Shown here: piece by piece, positions 25,721 to 35,623 of the stretch
Position numbering within the stretch: position 1 is the stretch's first letter
Layout: each line of letters opens with the position of its first letter
NCBI GenBank assembly: GCA_028871795.1
Contig: JAGWMG010000002.1
Location: 62,001-126,000, forward strand
Direction of reading: 5' to 3'
Origin: Alphaproteobacteria bacterium
GTDB lineage: Bacteria > Pseudomonadota > Alphaproteobacteria > Micropepsales > Micropepsaceae
DNA: 64,000 nucleotides
Notes under the pieces: model-generated
Seen by the model: only the letters and a program-made list of their open reading frames with translations
What the model was told of the DNA's origin: nothing
Database searches by the model: none
Translations under genes and position numbers: made by a program

Positions 25721-25844
25721 GTGCGCCGTTGCTCCTCCAGTGACAATTCGTCAGTCTATTTTGTGCAGACTATGGCCACGCGCCTGTTGCGGCAATCGCT
25801 GGCAAGCTGTTTTGTTCGCCGGGCAGGCTTGCCTAGGGGAAAGC

Positions 25845-26303
25845 ATGGAACCGCCGTTCGAACAAGGCCCGCTGCCGTCGCGCCGCAATTCACACGGGTG
25901 CCTGTGGGGATGCCTGGGTCTGGTGTTGATCCTCGTCGTAGGGTTTGGCGGCCTTTTCGGCTACAGCGCCTGGTTCCTGCACCGCGGCTTCGAACAGGAC
26001 GGGCGCCTGCAGACGATCATGGCGATTGTCCGCCAGGACCCCCGCGCCGAGGCCATTCTCGGGCGCAACATCAAGATCATGGAAGTGGAGAGCCACACCT
26101 TTGAGATGGGCACGGGCGTGGGCAAGACCGCATCCTACACGCTACGCCTGGTCGGCTCCGGCGGCGAAGGCGACCTCAAGGTCGACCTCGATCTGAACGG
26201 CGGCAAGACGAAGGTGACGCTGATGGTCCTCACCGGGACCGACGGCCGTCCCCATACCCTTGTCGGCAGGGAACCCGACAACCCCATGCAGCAGTCGATC
26301 TGA
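25845..26303 (+). CDS. Single-span membrane protein, possibly Coa1-like
   Basis: ATG 25845 (after GGGGAAAGC) gives 152 residues: a short cytoplasmic start, one transmembrane helix (about residues 20-43) and an extracytoplasmic beta-rich domain. The domain pattern, ending with a charged LKVDLDLNGGKTKVTLMVL strand pair, recalls the cytochrome-oxidase assembly factor Coa1 group. I am not certain of this and no catalytic motif is visible. It is followed after about 40 bases by the crotonase gene. Confidence 0.6.
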   Translation: MEPPFEQGPLPSRRNSHGCLWGCLGLVLILVVGFGGLFGYSAWFLHRGFEQDGRLQTIMAIVRQDPRAEAILGRNIKIMEVESHTFEMGTGVGKTASYTLRLVGSGGEGDLKVDLDLNGGKTKVTLMVLTGTDGRPHTLVGREPDNPMQQSI

Positions 26304-26345
26304 AAAGTGCTAGCCTCGCGCCGCAAACCTTGCGGGAACGCGGCC

Positions 26346-27179
26346 ATGACCTGTTTCGACGTCGAGATCGCCGACAAGATCGCGCGTATCACGCTCAAGC
26401 GCGGCGCCGAACTCAACACCATGACGCCGGATTTCTGGCGCGAATTGCCCGAAATCGTCCGCGACGTCGACGACGGCGCCAAGGCGCGGGTCATCGTCAT
26501 CGCCTCCACGGGAAAGCATTTCTCGGCCGGCATGGATTTGTCGGTGTTCGCGAACAGCCGGCCTGACCCGGCGGCAGAACGCGGCCGCGCGCGCGCCAGC
26601 CTTCGCCGCACGGTCCTGGGGCTGCAGGAAACTTTCAGCGTGCTCGACCGCGCGCGCATGCCGGTGCTCGTGGCCGTGCAGGGCGGTTGCATCGGCGCGG
26701 GCGTCGACATGATCGCCGCCTGCGACTGCCGCTACGCCACCGAGGACGCGTTCTTCATCATCCAGGAGATCAATCTCGGCATGACCGCCGACGTGGGCAC
26801 CTTTCCGCGCCTGTGCCGGCTGATGCCGCAAAGCGCGCTGCGCGAACTGGCTTACGCCGGACGCCGCCTGCCGGCGCGGCGCGCCAAGGAACTCGGTCTG
26901 GTCAGCGAGGTATTCGCCACGCAGGCGGAGATGCTGGCGCATGTCATGGACGTGGCCAAGGACATCGCCGCGAAATCGCCGCTGGCGGTTTACGGCTCCA
27001 AGGTGATGATGAACTACGCGCGCGACCACTCCATCGCCGACGGGCTCGACTACATCGCCACCTGGCAGGCGGGCATGTTCAACCCCGAGACCGACATGCT
27101 GGAAAGCTTCAACGCCAAGAACGAAAAACGCGCGCCGGTGTTCGGCGATCTGTTGGCGGTGAAGAAGGGATTAGAGTAG
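26346..27179 (+). CDS. Crotonase family protein, dienoyl-CoA-isomerase-like
   Basis: ATG 26346 gives 277 residues. The oxyanion blocks KHFSAGMDLSVFA and VQGGCIGAGVDMIAACD are standard crotonase. EINLGMTADVGTFPRL matches the delta3,5-delta2,4-dienoyl-CoA isomerase pattern, in which Glu and Asp residues of this segment act as the proton shuttles. That makes dienoyl-CoA isomerisation in unsaturated fatty-acid beta-oxidation more likely than simple hydration. It is convergent with the patatin gene three bases away. Confidence 0.85.
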   Translation: MTCFDVEIADKIARITLKRGAELNTMTPDFWRELPEIVRDVDDGAKARVIVIASTGKHFSAGMDLSVFANSRPDPAAERGRARASLRRTVLGLQETFSVLDRARMPVLVAVQGGCIGAGVDMIAACDCRYATEDAFFIIQEINLGMTADVGTFPRLCRLMPQSALRELAYAGRRLPARRAKELGLVSEVFATQAEMLAHVMDVAKDIAAKSPLAVYGSKVMMNYARDHSIADGLDYIATWQAGMFNPETDMLESFNAKNEKRAPVFGDLLAVKKGLE

Positions 27180-27182
27180 AGG

Positions 27183-29003
27183 CTACCCCGCCGCCAGTTC
27201 GCCGGGATGCGGCATCGACACCGCCGGGCCTTCGCTCCACACGTCGGTCAGCGGCACGCCGTGCTTTTCGATGACGACCTGCGCGTGGGCGTAACCCTCT
27301 GCTACCGCGCGGTCGAACATTTTCCAGTCGCGCAGGCCGAGGTCCGGCAGCGGCGGCTCGAAGAGGTAATCCGCCTGTTCGCGCACCAGGCGGCGCTGCG
27401 CCTCCGATCCCACCGTGCCCGAACGCATCAGAATCGAGACGATCGACGGCGTTCCGCGCATGCGCTGCCACAAGAGCGACCACACCGGGCGTTCGCCGTA
27501 GCGGCTGTCGCGCACCGACAGGTCGACCTCGCCGGTGACGTCGGAGGCGATCAGCGGGCCGACATTGCGTTCGCGCATCACGTCCACCGGCAGATTGTTC
27601 ATCACGCCCCCGTCCACCAGGAGGTGGCCGTGATGCGTCACCGGCGGCAGGATGCCCGGCAGCGCCACGCTGGCGCGCAGCGTGCGCCACACCGGCCCGT
27701 TGCGATGCACGTGGATGCGTCCGCTGGTGAGGTCGGACGAAACGCAGAAGAACGGCTTGGCCAGTTCCTCGATCCGCATTTCGCCGAAATCCTTGCGCAG
27801 CAGCGCCGAGACTTTTTTCCCGCGCACCAGCGCGATCAGCGGCAGCGTGTAGTCCGAGATCGGGTTGCTGGTCACGAATGCCGAGCGCATCCGTTCGGTG
27901 ATTTCCTCGACGCTCCATTCCGCCGCCAGGCCGGCGGCGATGATCGCGCCCATGCTGGCACCGCCGAGAAAATCGAACGGCACACCCGCCTCGGTGAGCG
28001 CTTTGACGACGCCGATATGGGCGAAGCCGCGCGCGCCGCCGCCGCCCAGCACCAGCCCCACCGCGCGCCCGGCGATGAAGCGGGCCAGCCGGCGGATGTC
28101 GTCGCTGCGGCCGGCGCGGACATGGTGATGGGATTGGAACTCTCCGCTCTGCAAGGCGAAGTGTTCCGGCAGTTCGCGGTCGCCGCCGCCCGGATGCAGC
28201 AGCAGCAGGACAGGCAGCCCGCAGACGTTTTCCTTGACGGCGGGCAGCGGCCCCGCCGGCAGCGGGATGTCGGAGCGCGCCAGGAAGAAGATACGGTCGG
28301 CCTGTCTCAGACAGTGTTTGGTCCAGCTCGTGTCCGGCGCGTCGCCGCGGTAGAACACGACGTCGTGCGCGGCTTCGAAGGTGTTGAACCATTCCGCCGA
28401 TTGCTCGCCGGCGGCGGCGTCGAGCACGGCGGCTTTCGAGCCCATGTCGACCAGCGTACCCGCGAGGCGGTGGGCGATGGGTTCGTGGCCCAGCCCGTCT
28501 TGCAGCGGCACGATGGCAAATGTCTTCGGACGCGACGCGTCATGGGGGCTGCGCGTAGTGTCGTGGAGGCGGCGCACCAGGACGCGCATCATGCTCAGCA
28601 TCACGCGGGGGTGGCGCGCGATCAGGGCATCGAAGCCTTCGGGACTGATGCGCAGAAGCTCGCTGTCGCGCAGCGCCACGAGCTGGGCGGTATGCCGCTC
28701 GCGCGACAGCAGCGACATCTCGCCGACCGTCTCGCCGGGCGGAACGTGGGCGACCTGCCGGCCGTCCACGAACACGCCCAGACTTCCGGTCACCACCAGG
28801 AACAACGCGGAATCGTTGTCGCCGTCGCGCTTCAACACCGCGCCGCCGGGCAGCCCGAACCAGTTGGCTTCGGCGAGGAGGCGCTTCATCGCCGCGTCGC
28901 CGACCTCGGCCAGCAGCGGAAAGACGCTCAGATGTTGGCGCAGGGACTCCGGATAGATCGTCTCCTGTCCGCTGCGGAATGAGGAAAGAAAGGCCATGTT
29001 CAT
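27183..29003 (-). CDS. Patatin-like phospholipase with N-terminal cyclic-nucleotide-binding domain
   Basis: The 606-residue protein resembles bacterial NTE/RssA-like lipases. A cNMP-binding fold spans about residues 25-135 (PPGETVGEMSLLSRERHTA). A linker domain follows, then the patatin domain from about 315 with the oxyanion loop LGGGGARGFAHIG, the serine elbow GGASMG and the Asp motif VDGGVMNNLP. It should hydrolyse phospholipid or lysophospholipid esters, perhaps under nucleotide control. The gene is convergent with the crotonase gene and overlaps no neighbour. Confidence 0.92.
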   Translation of the reverse strand: MNMAFLSSFRSGQETIYPESLRQHLSVFPLLAEVGDAAMKRLLAEANWFGLPGGAVLKRDGDNDSALFLVVTGSLGVFVDGRQVAHVPPGETVGEMSLLSRERHTAQLVALRDSELLRISPEGFDALIARHPRVMLSMMRVLVRRLHDTTRSPHDASRPKTFAIVPLQDGLGHEPIAHRLAGTLVDMGSKAAVLDAAAGEQSAEWFNTFEAAHDVVFYRGDAPDTSWTKHCLRQADRIFFLARSDIPLPAGPLPAVKENVCGLPVLLLLHPGGGDRELPEHFALQSGEFQSHHHVRAGRSDDIRRLARFIAGRAVGLVLGGGGARGFAHIGVVKALTEAGVPFDFLGGASMGAIIAAGLAAEWSVEEITERMRSAFVTSNPISDYTLPLIALVRGKKVSALLRKDFGEMRIEELAKPFFCVSSDLTSGRIHVHRNGPVWRTLRASVALPGILPPVTHHGHLLVDGGVMNNLPVDVMRERNVGPLIASDVTGEVDLSVRDSRYGERPVWSLLWQRMRGTPSIVSILMRSGTVGSEAQRRLVREQADYLFEPPLPDLGLRDWKMFDRAVAEGYAHAQVVIEKHGVPLTDVWSEGPAVSMPHPGELAAG

Positions 29004-29046
29004 CGCCGGTCTTTCTTCCCTTTTAGCCCACTACCGGCCTTTTGAC

Positions 29047-29838
29047 CTACCATTGGGTCCAGCCGCCATCGACCGTCAGCGCGGCGCCTGTGACATAGCT
29101 GGAGCTCTTGCTCGCCAGGAACAGCAAGGGGCCGGCGATTTCCCGCGGGTCGCCCAGGCGCGCGAGCATGGTGCGCCCCGCCAGCCGCTCGGCGAACGCG
29201 GGATCGGCGTCCGCTGCCTGGCGCGTGGGAAACGGCCCCGGAACCAGGGCGTTGACGCGGATTTTCTCCGGGCCGAGCTCCGCCGCGAGATGGCGGGTCA
29301 GTTGCAGCAGCGCCGCCTTGGCGGGGCCGTAGTGGAACGGACTTGCCTGTTCCGACTTGGTGTAGATGCGACGGTCCGGCGACACGCTGGCATACATCGA
29401 GGCGATGTTGACGATGCGCGCCTCGCCTTCCGCCTGGACGGCCTTGCGCAACGCCGGCAATGCCGCGCGCGTCGCTTCGAAGGCGGCGGTCACCGCGCTG
29501 GCATAGGTTTTTGCGAAGTCGCCGGGCGCCAGCGCCGCGAAGAGCTTGGGCGTCATGGAGATCGCATTGTTGACCAGCACGTCGAGGCGGCCGCGTCCGG
29601 CAAAGAACGCACGTACGCGCTCGCAGTCGCTCATGTCGAAAGCGGCGCATTCGCACGACAAGCCTTGGCGTTTCAGTTCGCCTTCGAAATCCTTGAGTCT
29701 CGCCTCGTCGCGCCCGTTCAGGATGGTGTGCGCGCCGGCTTCGCACAACGCGCGCGTCATGGCGCTTCCCAGATGGCCCGCGGCGCCCGACACGAATGCC
29801 GTGCATCCGTCCAGGCGGAAGAGACCGGCGATCGTCAT
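29047..29838 (-). CDS. Short-chain dehydrogenase/reductase
   Basis: The ATG at 29838 overlaps the stop of the aldo/keto reductase gene as ATGA, giving 263 residues. The Rossmann turn is VSGAAGHLGSAM, the structural Asn is in LVNNAIS, and the catalytic Ser-Tyr-Lys appear as NIASMY and HYGPAKAALL. The segment between Ser and Tyr is longer than usual (SPDRRIYTKSEQASPF). The end TGAALTVDGGWTQW is standard. The substrate is unknown; coupling to the AKR suggests a shared carbonyl substrate. Confidence 0.88.
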   Translation of the reverse strand: MTIAGLFRLDGCTAFVSGAAGHLGSAMTRALCEAGAHTILNGRDEARLKDFEGELKRQGLSCECAAFDMSDCERVRAFFAGRGRLDVLVNNAISMTPKLFAALAPGDFAKTYASAVTAAFEATRAALPALRKAVQAEGEARIVNIASMYASVSPDRRIYTKSEQASPFHYGPAKAALLQLTRHLAAELGPEKIRVNALVPGPFPTRQAADADPAFAERLAGRTMLARLGDPREIAGPLLFLASKSSSYVTGAALTVDGGWTQW

Positions 29839-30758
29839 TTGGGCCATTGCGCGGGATCGAGCAGACGCTCCGGCAGGCGCGGCAGGCGCGCCTCCGCCAG
29901 CGCACACTCCGCTGCGCCGAGCGGACGCTTCAACGCCAGGCGCAGATTGGCGTCGAGCTGCTCTTCGGTCTCGAGTCCGACGACAACGCCGTCGATGAAG
30001 CTTTGTCCGCGGGCGTAGGCCAGACAGAGGTCCGCAGGGCTTTCGCGGCCGAATTCCTCCGCCAGCCCGGCGATGAGCCCGAGCACGGATTGCGGCGTGA
30101 CGCCTTCGATGCGCGGCCAGATTGCGGGATCGTCCGTCGCCAGCAGTCCTTGCAGGAAGACGCTGCGCGCGTGCACGGTGACGTCGGCGCGCTTGGTTAT
30201 CTCGGCGACGACGCCGGCTTCGCGCCACCGCCAGTCGAGCAAATTGAACGGCATCTGGATGTGGCGCACGCCGGAACAGGCGAGCGCGTCGAGCGCTTCC
30301 TGCGGCGACTGCACCGACACCCCCAGCGCCGAGACGCTGCCGTCTTCGAGCCGCTCCAGCAGCCGTTCCCAAACGGCGCCGCCGAACGCGGTCATGTGAC
30401 TGGCGCGATGCAGCAGCAGGCAATCGATGCGCTTGCGCCGCAGCGCATAGAGCGATTCCGCGATACTGGCGTCGACGGCGTCGCGCACCTCCGCGGGGCC
30501 GGCACAAGCCGGCAGACCGGTCAGCGGACTGAGCTTGGTGATCGCGCGAATCGGAAGCCCGTCAAGCGCCTCGCCCAGCCGTTCTTCGCTGTCGCCATAG
30601 GCACGCGCGGTGTCGAACTGGGTGACGCCCGCGTCCGCCGCCCGGCGGACCAGCCGCAAGGCTGCGCGATGCGAAGGCTTGCCGGTCTTGTTGGCGGCGC
30701 CGTAGGCGAGTCCCAATTGCACGGAGCCGAGGACCAGTTCGGCCGCACGTTCGCCCAT
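29835..30758 (-). CDS. Aldo/keto reductase
   Basis: The 307-residue (beta/alpha)8 reductase starts LVLGSVQLGLAYGAAN. It has the catalytic FDTARAYGDSEERLG (Asp, Tyr), ITKLSP (Lys) and LLLHRAS (His). It uses NAD(P)H to reduce carbonyls. Members with this GSVQLGLAYG start are often found in nucleotide-sugar or surface-glycan gene sets, but no such genes surround it here. It is the first gene of an AKR-SDR pair. Confidence 0.88.
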   Translation of the reverse strand: MGERAAELVLGSVQLGLAYGAANKTGKPSHRAALRLVRRAADAGVTQFDTARAYGDSEERLGEALDGLPIRAITKLSPLTGLPACAGPAEVRDAVDASIAESLYALRRKRIDCLLLHRASHMTAFGGAVWERLLERLEDGSVSALGVSVQSPQEALDALACSGVRHIQMPFNLLDWRWREAGVVAEITKRADVTVHARSVFLQGLLATDDPAIWPRIEGVTPQSVLGLIAGLAEEFGRESPADLCLAYARGQSFIDGVVVGLETEEQLDANLRLALKRPLGAAECALAEARLPRLPERLLDPAQWPK

Positions 30759-30940
30759 GGAGAAATTCCTTTTCCTGCCTGCGAAAGGTGTCAGCTTATG
30801 GTTAAGGAAATTCTACTGAAGGCCGGACAGCGTCATGGTGCAATGCGCCATCGGCAAGGAATATTGCGGCGCAGCGGGGGCCGATGGGTCGCATTGGAAA
30901 CATTACCTCGCCACATTAAGGTTGTACGACTCTCCAAGAT

Positions 30941-30965
30941 GCGCAAAACGGGGGGCGTTTTGCGC
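30941..30965 (+). promoter_or_regulatory. Perfect 10-bp hairpin with G5 loop before the TPR gene
   Basis: GCGCAAAACG-GGGGG-CGTTTTGCGC is a perfect stem-loop ending 34 bases before the ATG of the TPR protein. TCGTATTTT follows, so it could end the upstream non-coding transcript. Alternatively it could be a 5'-leader structure or an operator. Confidence 0.55.
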
Positions 30966-30999
30966 GTCGTATTTTGCGTGACCATCAGAAGAGGATCCC

Positions 31000-32280
31000 A
31001 TGAAAAAGAATCTTGTGCGTGCCGTCCTGGTCGCGGGTCTGTCCGTGTTTTTTGCAGGCGCCGCCTTGACCGCAGCACCGGCCGCCGCCGCCAACACCTC
31101 GAAGCCACAGGTCAGCAAGGCCGTGTCGAGACCACTGTCGGAGGCTCAAAAGGCTTTCACTGCCAAGGATTGGCCGACGATGCTGGCCAAACTCAAGGAC
31201 GCGCAGGCCATTGCGAACCTCACCGACTACGACCAATACGTCATCAACTACTTCATGGGACTGGCGCTCTATAACAGCGGCGACAAAACGGGGTCGACGC
31301 CATATTTCCTGGCCGCCGCGGAATCGAAGAGCGCGCCGCCGGATGAGCAAACCACGGCGTTGCGCATCGCCCTCGACCTCGAGAACGATGCGAAGAATTA
31401 TGCCAAGGTGATCGAGCTTGGCCAGCAGGCGGCCAAAGCCGGCCCGCTGGAAAGCAACGTCGCCGCGATCGTCGCGATCGCCTATTACAACACCAACGAT
31501 TACGCGAACGCCAAGGGCTACGCGCAGAAATCCATCGATGCAGTGACCGCCGCCGGCAAGACGCCCGAACGCGCCGCTTATCAGGTCGTGCTGATGGTCC
31601 AGAACCGGCAGAAGGATATTCCCGGCGAGACCAAGACGCTCGAAATCATGTCCAACCTCTACGGCGAAAGCGAGGATTGGGGCAACCTGATCGACGTCTC
31701 GCTCAGCTCGTTGCCGGCCGGCAGCAAAGCGCGCGAAGTCGCCGCCCTCTTTATGTACAGGCTGCGCCTGACGGTGGGCGCGGACACCGCCGCCGCCGAT
31801 TACGTGCTGATGGGCGATATTGCCCTTGGGCTGCATTACCCGGGCGACGCGGTGAACGCGCTGCAAAAGGGTCTCGACAGCGGCAAGCTTAGCCAAGCCA
31901 AAGCGGCCGGGCCTTTGGCCAAGGCAAATGCCGCCGCTAGAGCCGACGAAGGGACGCTGGCGTCTGCCGATGCGGCCGCGGCCAAGTCTGCTTCGTCAAA
32001 CGGCGACATTTCGGTGGCCGAGGACTATTTCGGCTACGGCAGGTTCGCCGACGCCGCGCGAGTGGCGCAGCGAGCCATCGCCAAGGGCGGCGCGAAAACG
32101 ACGGAAGCGCAATTGCTGCTCGGCGTTGCGCAGGCGCAGCAAGGCGACAACGCAGCCGCAGTACAGAGTCTCGCCTCGGTCAAGGGCGACGGCGCCCTGG
32201 AAAGGGCGGCGCATCTGTGGACGCTTTACGCCACGCGCAAATACGGCAAGCCAGCTGCCGCGGCGCCGACCGCAAAGTAA
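31000..32280 (+). CDS. Periplasmic TPR-repeat protein
   Basis: A signal peptide (residues 1-34, ending AAAAA) precedes about 390 residues of helical repeats of the TPR/Sel1 kind, including AIVAIAYYNTNDYANAKGYAQKS and LLLGVAQAQQGDNAAAVQSL. GAGGATCCC lies before the ATG. The protein likely acts as a scaffold in the periplasm; the partner is unknown. It stands alone between the AKR gene and two membrane-protein genes. Confidence 0.75.
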   Translation: MKKNLVRAVLVAGLSVFFAGAALTAAPAAAANTSKPQVSKAVSRPLSEAQKAFTAKDWPTMLAKLKDAQAIANLTDYDQYVINYFMGLALYNSGDKTGSTPYFLAAAESKSAPPDEQTTALRIALDLENDAKNYAKVIELGQQAAKAGPLESNVAAIVAIAYYNTNDYANAKGYAQKSIDAVTAAGKTPERAAYQVVLMVQNRQKDIPGETKTLEIMSNLYGESEDWGNLIDVSLSSLPAGSKAREVAALFMYRLRLTVGADTAAADYVLMGDIALGLHYPGDAVNALQKGLDSGKLSQAKAAGPLAKANAAARADEGTLASADAAAAKSASSNGDISVAEDYFGYGRFADAARVAQRAIAKGGAKTTEAQLLLGVAQAQQGDNAAAVQSLASVKGDGALERAAHLWTLYATRKYGKPAAAAPTAK

Positions 32281-32371
32281 GGCTGACGAATCGGGGTGTT
32301 CGCGTTATAAGGCGCGGGCACCCGTTCGTTCTTGCCTCTTTGGTTGGTTCCTTCTGAACCGGAAGGTGTCC

Positions 32372-32920
32372 GTGCCCCTGCTGATCGGGTTTACGCCGCT
32401 TGTCATCTTTTGCGTGCTCGCGAGAGTGTCGCTGAACTTGGCGTTATGGGTAGCCTTCGCCGCGTCGTTTTCGTTCGGTATCAGGTCGTTCCTCGACACC
32501 GGCATTCTCAGGCTGCTCGATGCCGGCGGTACGGTCCTGTTCGGTCTGTTGGCCCTTTATGCCGGCTTCGTCGCGCCGGGGTTGGAGCTTTCGTGGGTGG
32601 GATTGGTTCTGGAAATAGGCTTGCTCGGCCTTGCCGCATGGTCGCTGGCGGCGCGCAAGCCGTTCACACTCGCATATGCCGGGGTCCCGCCAGAGCAATG
32701 GCGGACACCGCCGTTCCTACGCGCCAATTACCGGCTGACCTGCGTGTGGGCGGCCACCTTCGCGGTCATGGCGGCGGCGGATGCCCAAAATCTGTTCCTG
32801 CACACCCTGGCGCCGAACCTGGCCGCCGGAATAGGTCTTGCGATGCTGGCGGGAGCCCTTATCTATACGTGGCAGTCGGGCGTCCGTATCGGCAGGCGCT
32901 TCGGAAAATCGCCTTACTAG
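32372..32920 (+). CDS. Small integral membrane protein of unknown function
   Basis: A GTG at 32372 with GGAAGG six bases before it gives 182 residues; the ORF track shows it only inside a longer false frame. There are about five hydrophobic helices (VPLLIGFTPLVIFCVLA at the start) and a cytoplasmic loop RANYRLTCVW. I do not recognise the family. The next gene, yciB, starts 22 bases later, so the two are probably one operon and may share an envelope-related role. Confidence 0.7.
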   Translation: MPLLIGFTPLVIFCVLARVSLNLALWVAFAASFSFGIRSFLDTGILRLLDAGGTVLFGLLALYAGFVAPGLELSWVGLVLEIGLLGLAAWSLAARKPFTLAYAGVPPEQWRTPPFLRANYRLTCVWAATFAVMAAADAQNLFLHTLAPNLAAGIGLAMLAGALIYTWQSGVRIGRRFGKSPY

Positions 32921-32942
32921 GATTGGGAACGGGAAGGCGCGG

Positions 32943-33584
32943 ATGCATTTTTTGAGGGCTTTAAAGCCCATCTTGCGCGACTTGCTGTCGACGATCCTGT
33001 TCGTTTCGCTGTTCTGGCTTACCAACAACATCTACTGGGCGACGGCTTTCGGCATCGCCTTCGGAATCGCACAGACCTTGTGGATGAGACTGCGCGGCCG
33101 CTCCATCGGGCCGCTGCAGTGGGTCAGCCTGGTGCTCGTCACCGTGTTCGGCATGACGACGATCATCAAACATGATCCGTTCTACATTATGATGAAGCCG
33201 ACGCTGGTCTGGCTGGCGGTCGGCGCGGTGATGTTGCGGCGCGACTGGATGGCGCCCTATCTGCCGCCCATCGTGACCGACAATCTCGACGACCGGCTGA
33301 TCGTGCGCGCCGGATATGCCTGGGCCGCGCTGATGTTCACGCTGGCGGTGCTGAATTTCGCCGTCGCCTTTATGACCACGCACAAATTCCTGTCGCTGTA
33401 CGCCGTGCTCGCGCCCGCTAGCCTGCAATTCGTCGCCCATATGATAACACCGAAGTTCTGGTCGGTTTACGCCGTGGTGACGCCGGCCGCCACGCAGCTC
33501 GCACTCGTCACCGTGCAGTATTTCATGTTCCGCAAACACGTTATCGAGCGCATCCGCGAACGCGCCGAAGCCCAGGCCGCGTGA
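32943..33584 (+). CDS. yciB: YciB/IspA family inner-membrane septation protein
   Basis: ATG 32943, preceded by GGGAAGG, gives 213 residues with five to six membrane segments. [22 protein letters not shown], then [19 protein letters not shown] and ending with [12 protein letters not shown], follows the YciB pattern. YciB proteins affect envelope and septum formation in enterobacteria; the role here is inferred. The terminal segment repeats the [13 protein letters not shown] / [13 protein letters not shown] unit, suggesting an internal duplication. Confidence 0.8.
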   Translation: MHFLRALKPILRDLLSTILFVSLFWLTNNIYWATAFGIAFGIAQTLWMRLRGRSIGPLQWVSLVLVTVFGMTTIIKHDPFYIMMKPTLVWLAVGAVMLRRDWMAPYLPPIVTDNLDDRLIVRAGYAWAALMFTLAVLNFAVAFMTTHKFLSLYAVLAPASLQFVAHMITPKFWSVYAVVTPAATQLALVTVQYFMFRKHVIERIRERAEAQAA

Positions 33585-33690
33585 AGCGCGCCTGCTTCCT
33601 GTCGCCGCGGAAGGCGAGGAAACTTCGAACCAACCTTCCCCGCCGGCGAACGAACCGCTAGGGTCCCCCAACATCATCACGGAGGGTGCT

Positions 33691-34896
33691 TTGAGGGAAG
33701 CCGTTATCGTTTCGACAGCCCGCACCGGACTGGCCAAGTCCATGCGCGGCGGATTCAACATGACCCACGGCGCGGTGCTCGGCGGCCACGCCGTCAAGCA
33801 CGCCATGGCCAAGGCCGGCGTCGATCCGGCGGAGGTGGAAGACGTCTACATGGGCTGCGCGCACCCCGAAGGCGCCACCGGCATGAACATCGCACGGCTG
33901 TCGGCGATCCGCGCCGGCTGTCCGGTGACGACCGGCGGGGTGACCATCAACCGCTTCTGCTCCTCCGGCCTTCAGGCCATCGCCATGGCGGCGCAGCAGA
34001 TTATGACCCAAGGCACGCCCGTGGCGGTCGGCGCCGGAGTCGAATCGATCTCGCTGGTGCAGATGGGCGGCCTCAACACCAACAACATCACCGAAGAATA
34101 CCTGATGCAGGCCAAGCCGGCGCTTTGGATGTCGATGATCGAGACGGCGGAGATCGTCGCCGAACGGTATGGTGTCTCGCGCGAAAGCCAGGACCGTTAC
34201 GCGCTAGAGAGCCAGCGCCGCACCGCTGCGGCCCAGCAGGCGGGCCGTTTCAAGGACGAGATCGTCCCGCTGCCGACCAAAATGAAGAAACTCGACAAGG
34301 CGACGGGCCAGGAATCGGTCGTCGACGTCACGGTGGATCGCGACGAATGCAACCGCCCCGACACGACCTACGAAGGTCTAGCGGCGCTCAAACCCGTCCT
34401 GATGGGCGGCATGAAGGTGAAGGAAGGCAAATTCATCACCGCGGGCAACGCCTCGCAGTTCTCCGACGGCTCGGCCGCCTGCGTGCTGATGGAAGCCGCC
34501 GTCGCGGTCCGCAAGGGTCTGACGCCGCTCGGAATTTTCCGCGGTTTTGCGGTCTGCGGCTGCGAACCGGAGGAGATGGGCATCGGCCCGGTCTTCGCCG
34601 TCCCGCGCCTGTTGCAGCGCCACGGGCTCAAGGCCCAGGACATCGACCTGTGGGAATTGAACGAGGCCTTCGCCAGCCAGACGCTCTACTGCATGGAGCG
34701 GATCGGCATTCCGCACGACAAACTGAACGTGGACGGCGGCGCCATTTCCATCGGCCATCCCTATGGTATGTCCGGTGCGCGCATGAGCGGCCATATTTTG
34801 CTGGAAGGACGGCGCAGGAAGTTGAAGTATGGCGTCGTTACCATGTGCATCGGTGGCGGTATGGGGGCTGCGGGCTTGTTCGAGTTCGTACATTGA
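33691..34896 (+). CDS. Acetyl-CoA acyltransferase (thiolase)
   Basis: The TTG at 33691 has GGAGG just upstream, and translation starts [15 protein letters not shown], a classic thiolase opening. The acylated Cys is in [12 protein letters not shown] (about residue 90). [10 protein letters not shown] supplies the His-region motif, [15 protein letters not shown] the second catalytic His, and [13 protein letters not shown] the second Cys. Length is 401 residues. It should cleave 3-ketoacyl-CoA, or condense acetyl-CoA, in fatty-acid metabolism. The following lipoprotein gene starts one base after its stop. Confidence 0.95.
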   Translation: MREAVIVSTARTGLAKSMRGGFNMTHGAVLGGHAVKHAMAKAGVDPAEVEDVYMGCAHPEGATGMNIARLSAIRAGCPVTTGGVTINRFCSSGLQAIAMAAQQIMTQGTPVAVGAGVESISLVQMGGLNTNNITEEYLMQAKPALWMSMIETAEIVAERYGVSRESQDRYALESQRRTAAAQQAGRFKDEIVPLPTKMKKLDKATGQESVVDVTVDRDECNRPDTTYEGLAALKPVLMGGMKVKEGKFITAGNASQFSDGSAACVLMEAAVAVRKGLTPLGIFRGFAVCGCEPEEMGIGPVFAVPRLLQRHGLKAQDIDLWELNEAFASQTLYCMERIGIPHDKLNVDGGAISIGHPYGMSGARMSGHILLEGRRRKLKYGVVTMCIGGGMGAAGLFEFVH

Positions 34897-34897
34897 T

Positions 34898-35545
34898 GTG
34901 AAACCGGGGTTTGTCGTTCGCGCGGCTTTTTGTGCCGTCCTGCTTCTTTTCGCTGCGGGCTGCGCGTCGTTGTTCGGACCGTCGCAGCCCGACGTGCCCG
35001 CGCAGATGCCGGCGCTCGAATCCCGGATCTACGAGTTGATCGTGGCGGAACGCCGCACGCTGGACGCCAAGGCGCAGTTCCTCTCGCTCGATCCCGAACT
35101 GGTGGAGATCGCGCGCAAGCGCAGCTCCGAAATGGCGCTGCGCAATTCGTTTGCCAACGACGATCCGCACGCCTCCGCCACCATGCTGATGGCGCAAGAC
35201 GCCAAATTCCAAGGTCTGATCGGCGAGAATGTCGCGGCCCAGCATTTCACGCCCGCTGCCGGCATCGACGTGGACGCCGTCGCCAAGAGCTTCGTGGACA
35301 GCTGGCTGGCCAGCGCGCCGCACAAGGAAAACCTCGGTTTCGCGGAATACAACCGCACCGGCGTCGGCGCTTCGGCGAACGGCGACACGATTTACGTGAC
35401 ACAGCTTTTCGCCACCGATCTCGGCCTCAGCCCACCCGGCGACAGCGCCCCTCCGTCGCAGGTCGAAAAGGTTGCATCGCCCAAGGATGGGATGGACGAC
35501 AAGCAGAAGCCCCCGCTGCGCGGCGACATTGCGCCCGGCGGCTGA
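34898..35545 (+). CDS. CAP/SCP-domain (YkwD-like) lipoprotein
   Basis: The GTG at 34898 lies one base after the thiolase stop. The product begins VKPGFVVRAAFCAVLLLFAAGC, a lipoprotein signal with lipobox FAAGC. The mature part holds the CAP-superfamily pattern: a Leu-rich first helix, HASATMLMAQD, IGENVAAQ, then SFVDSWLASAPHKENL and a late TYVTQLF-like strand. The function is unknown; bacterial CAP proteins act at the envelope. The Pro/Lys-rich tail is probably unstructured. Length is 215 residues. Confidence 0.8.
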   Translation: MKPGFVVRAAFCAVLLLFAAGCASLFGPSQPDVPAQMPALESRIYELIVAERRTLDAKAQFLSLDPELVEIARKRSSEMALRNSFANDDPHASATMLMAQDAKFQGLIGENVAAQHFTPAAGIDVDAVAKSFVDSWLASAPHKENLGFAEYNRTGVGASANGDTIYVTQLFATDLGLSPPGDSAPPSQVEKVASPKDGMDDKQKPPLRGDIAPGG

Positions 35546-35623
35546 GCTTCCGGGAATCGCGCATTTTCCGTCGAGAAGAACCGGCCGGCGTCGCCGATCG
35601 AAAGCCCCGGTACGGGCCCGCAG

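Noticed and set aside
27207-28982. 591-aa plus-strand ORF
   Set aside because: Antisense shadow of the patatin gene; Arg/His/Ala-rich, no domain, as expected for the reverse frame of GC-rich coding DNA.
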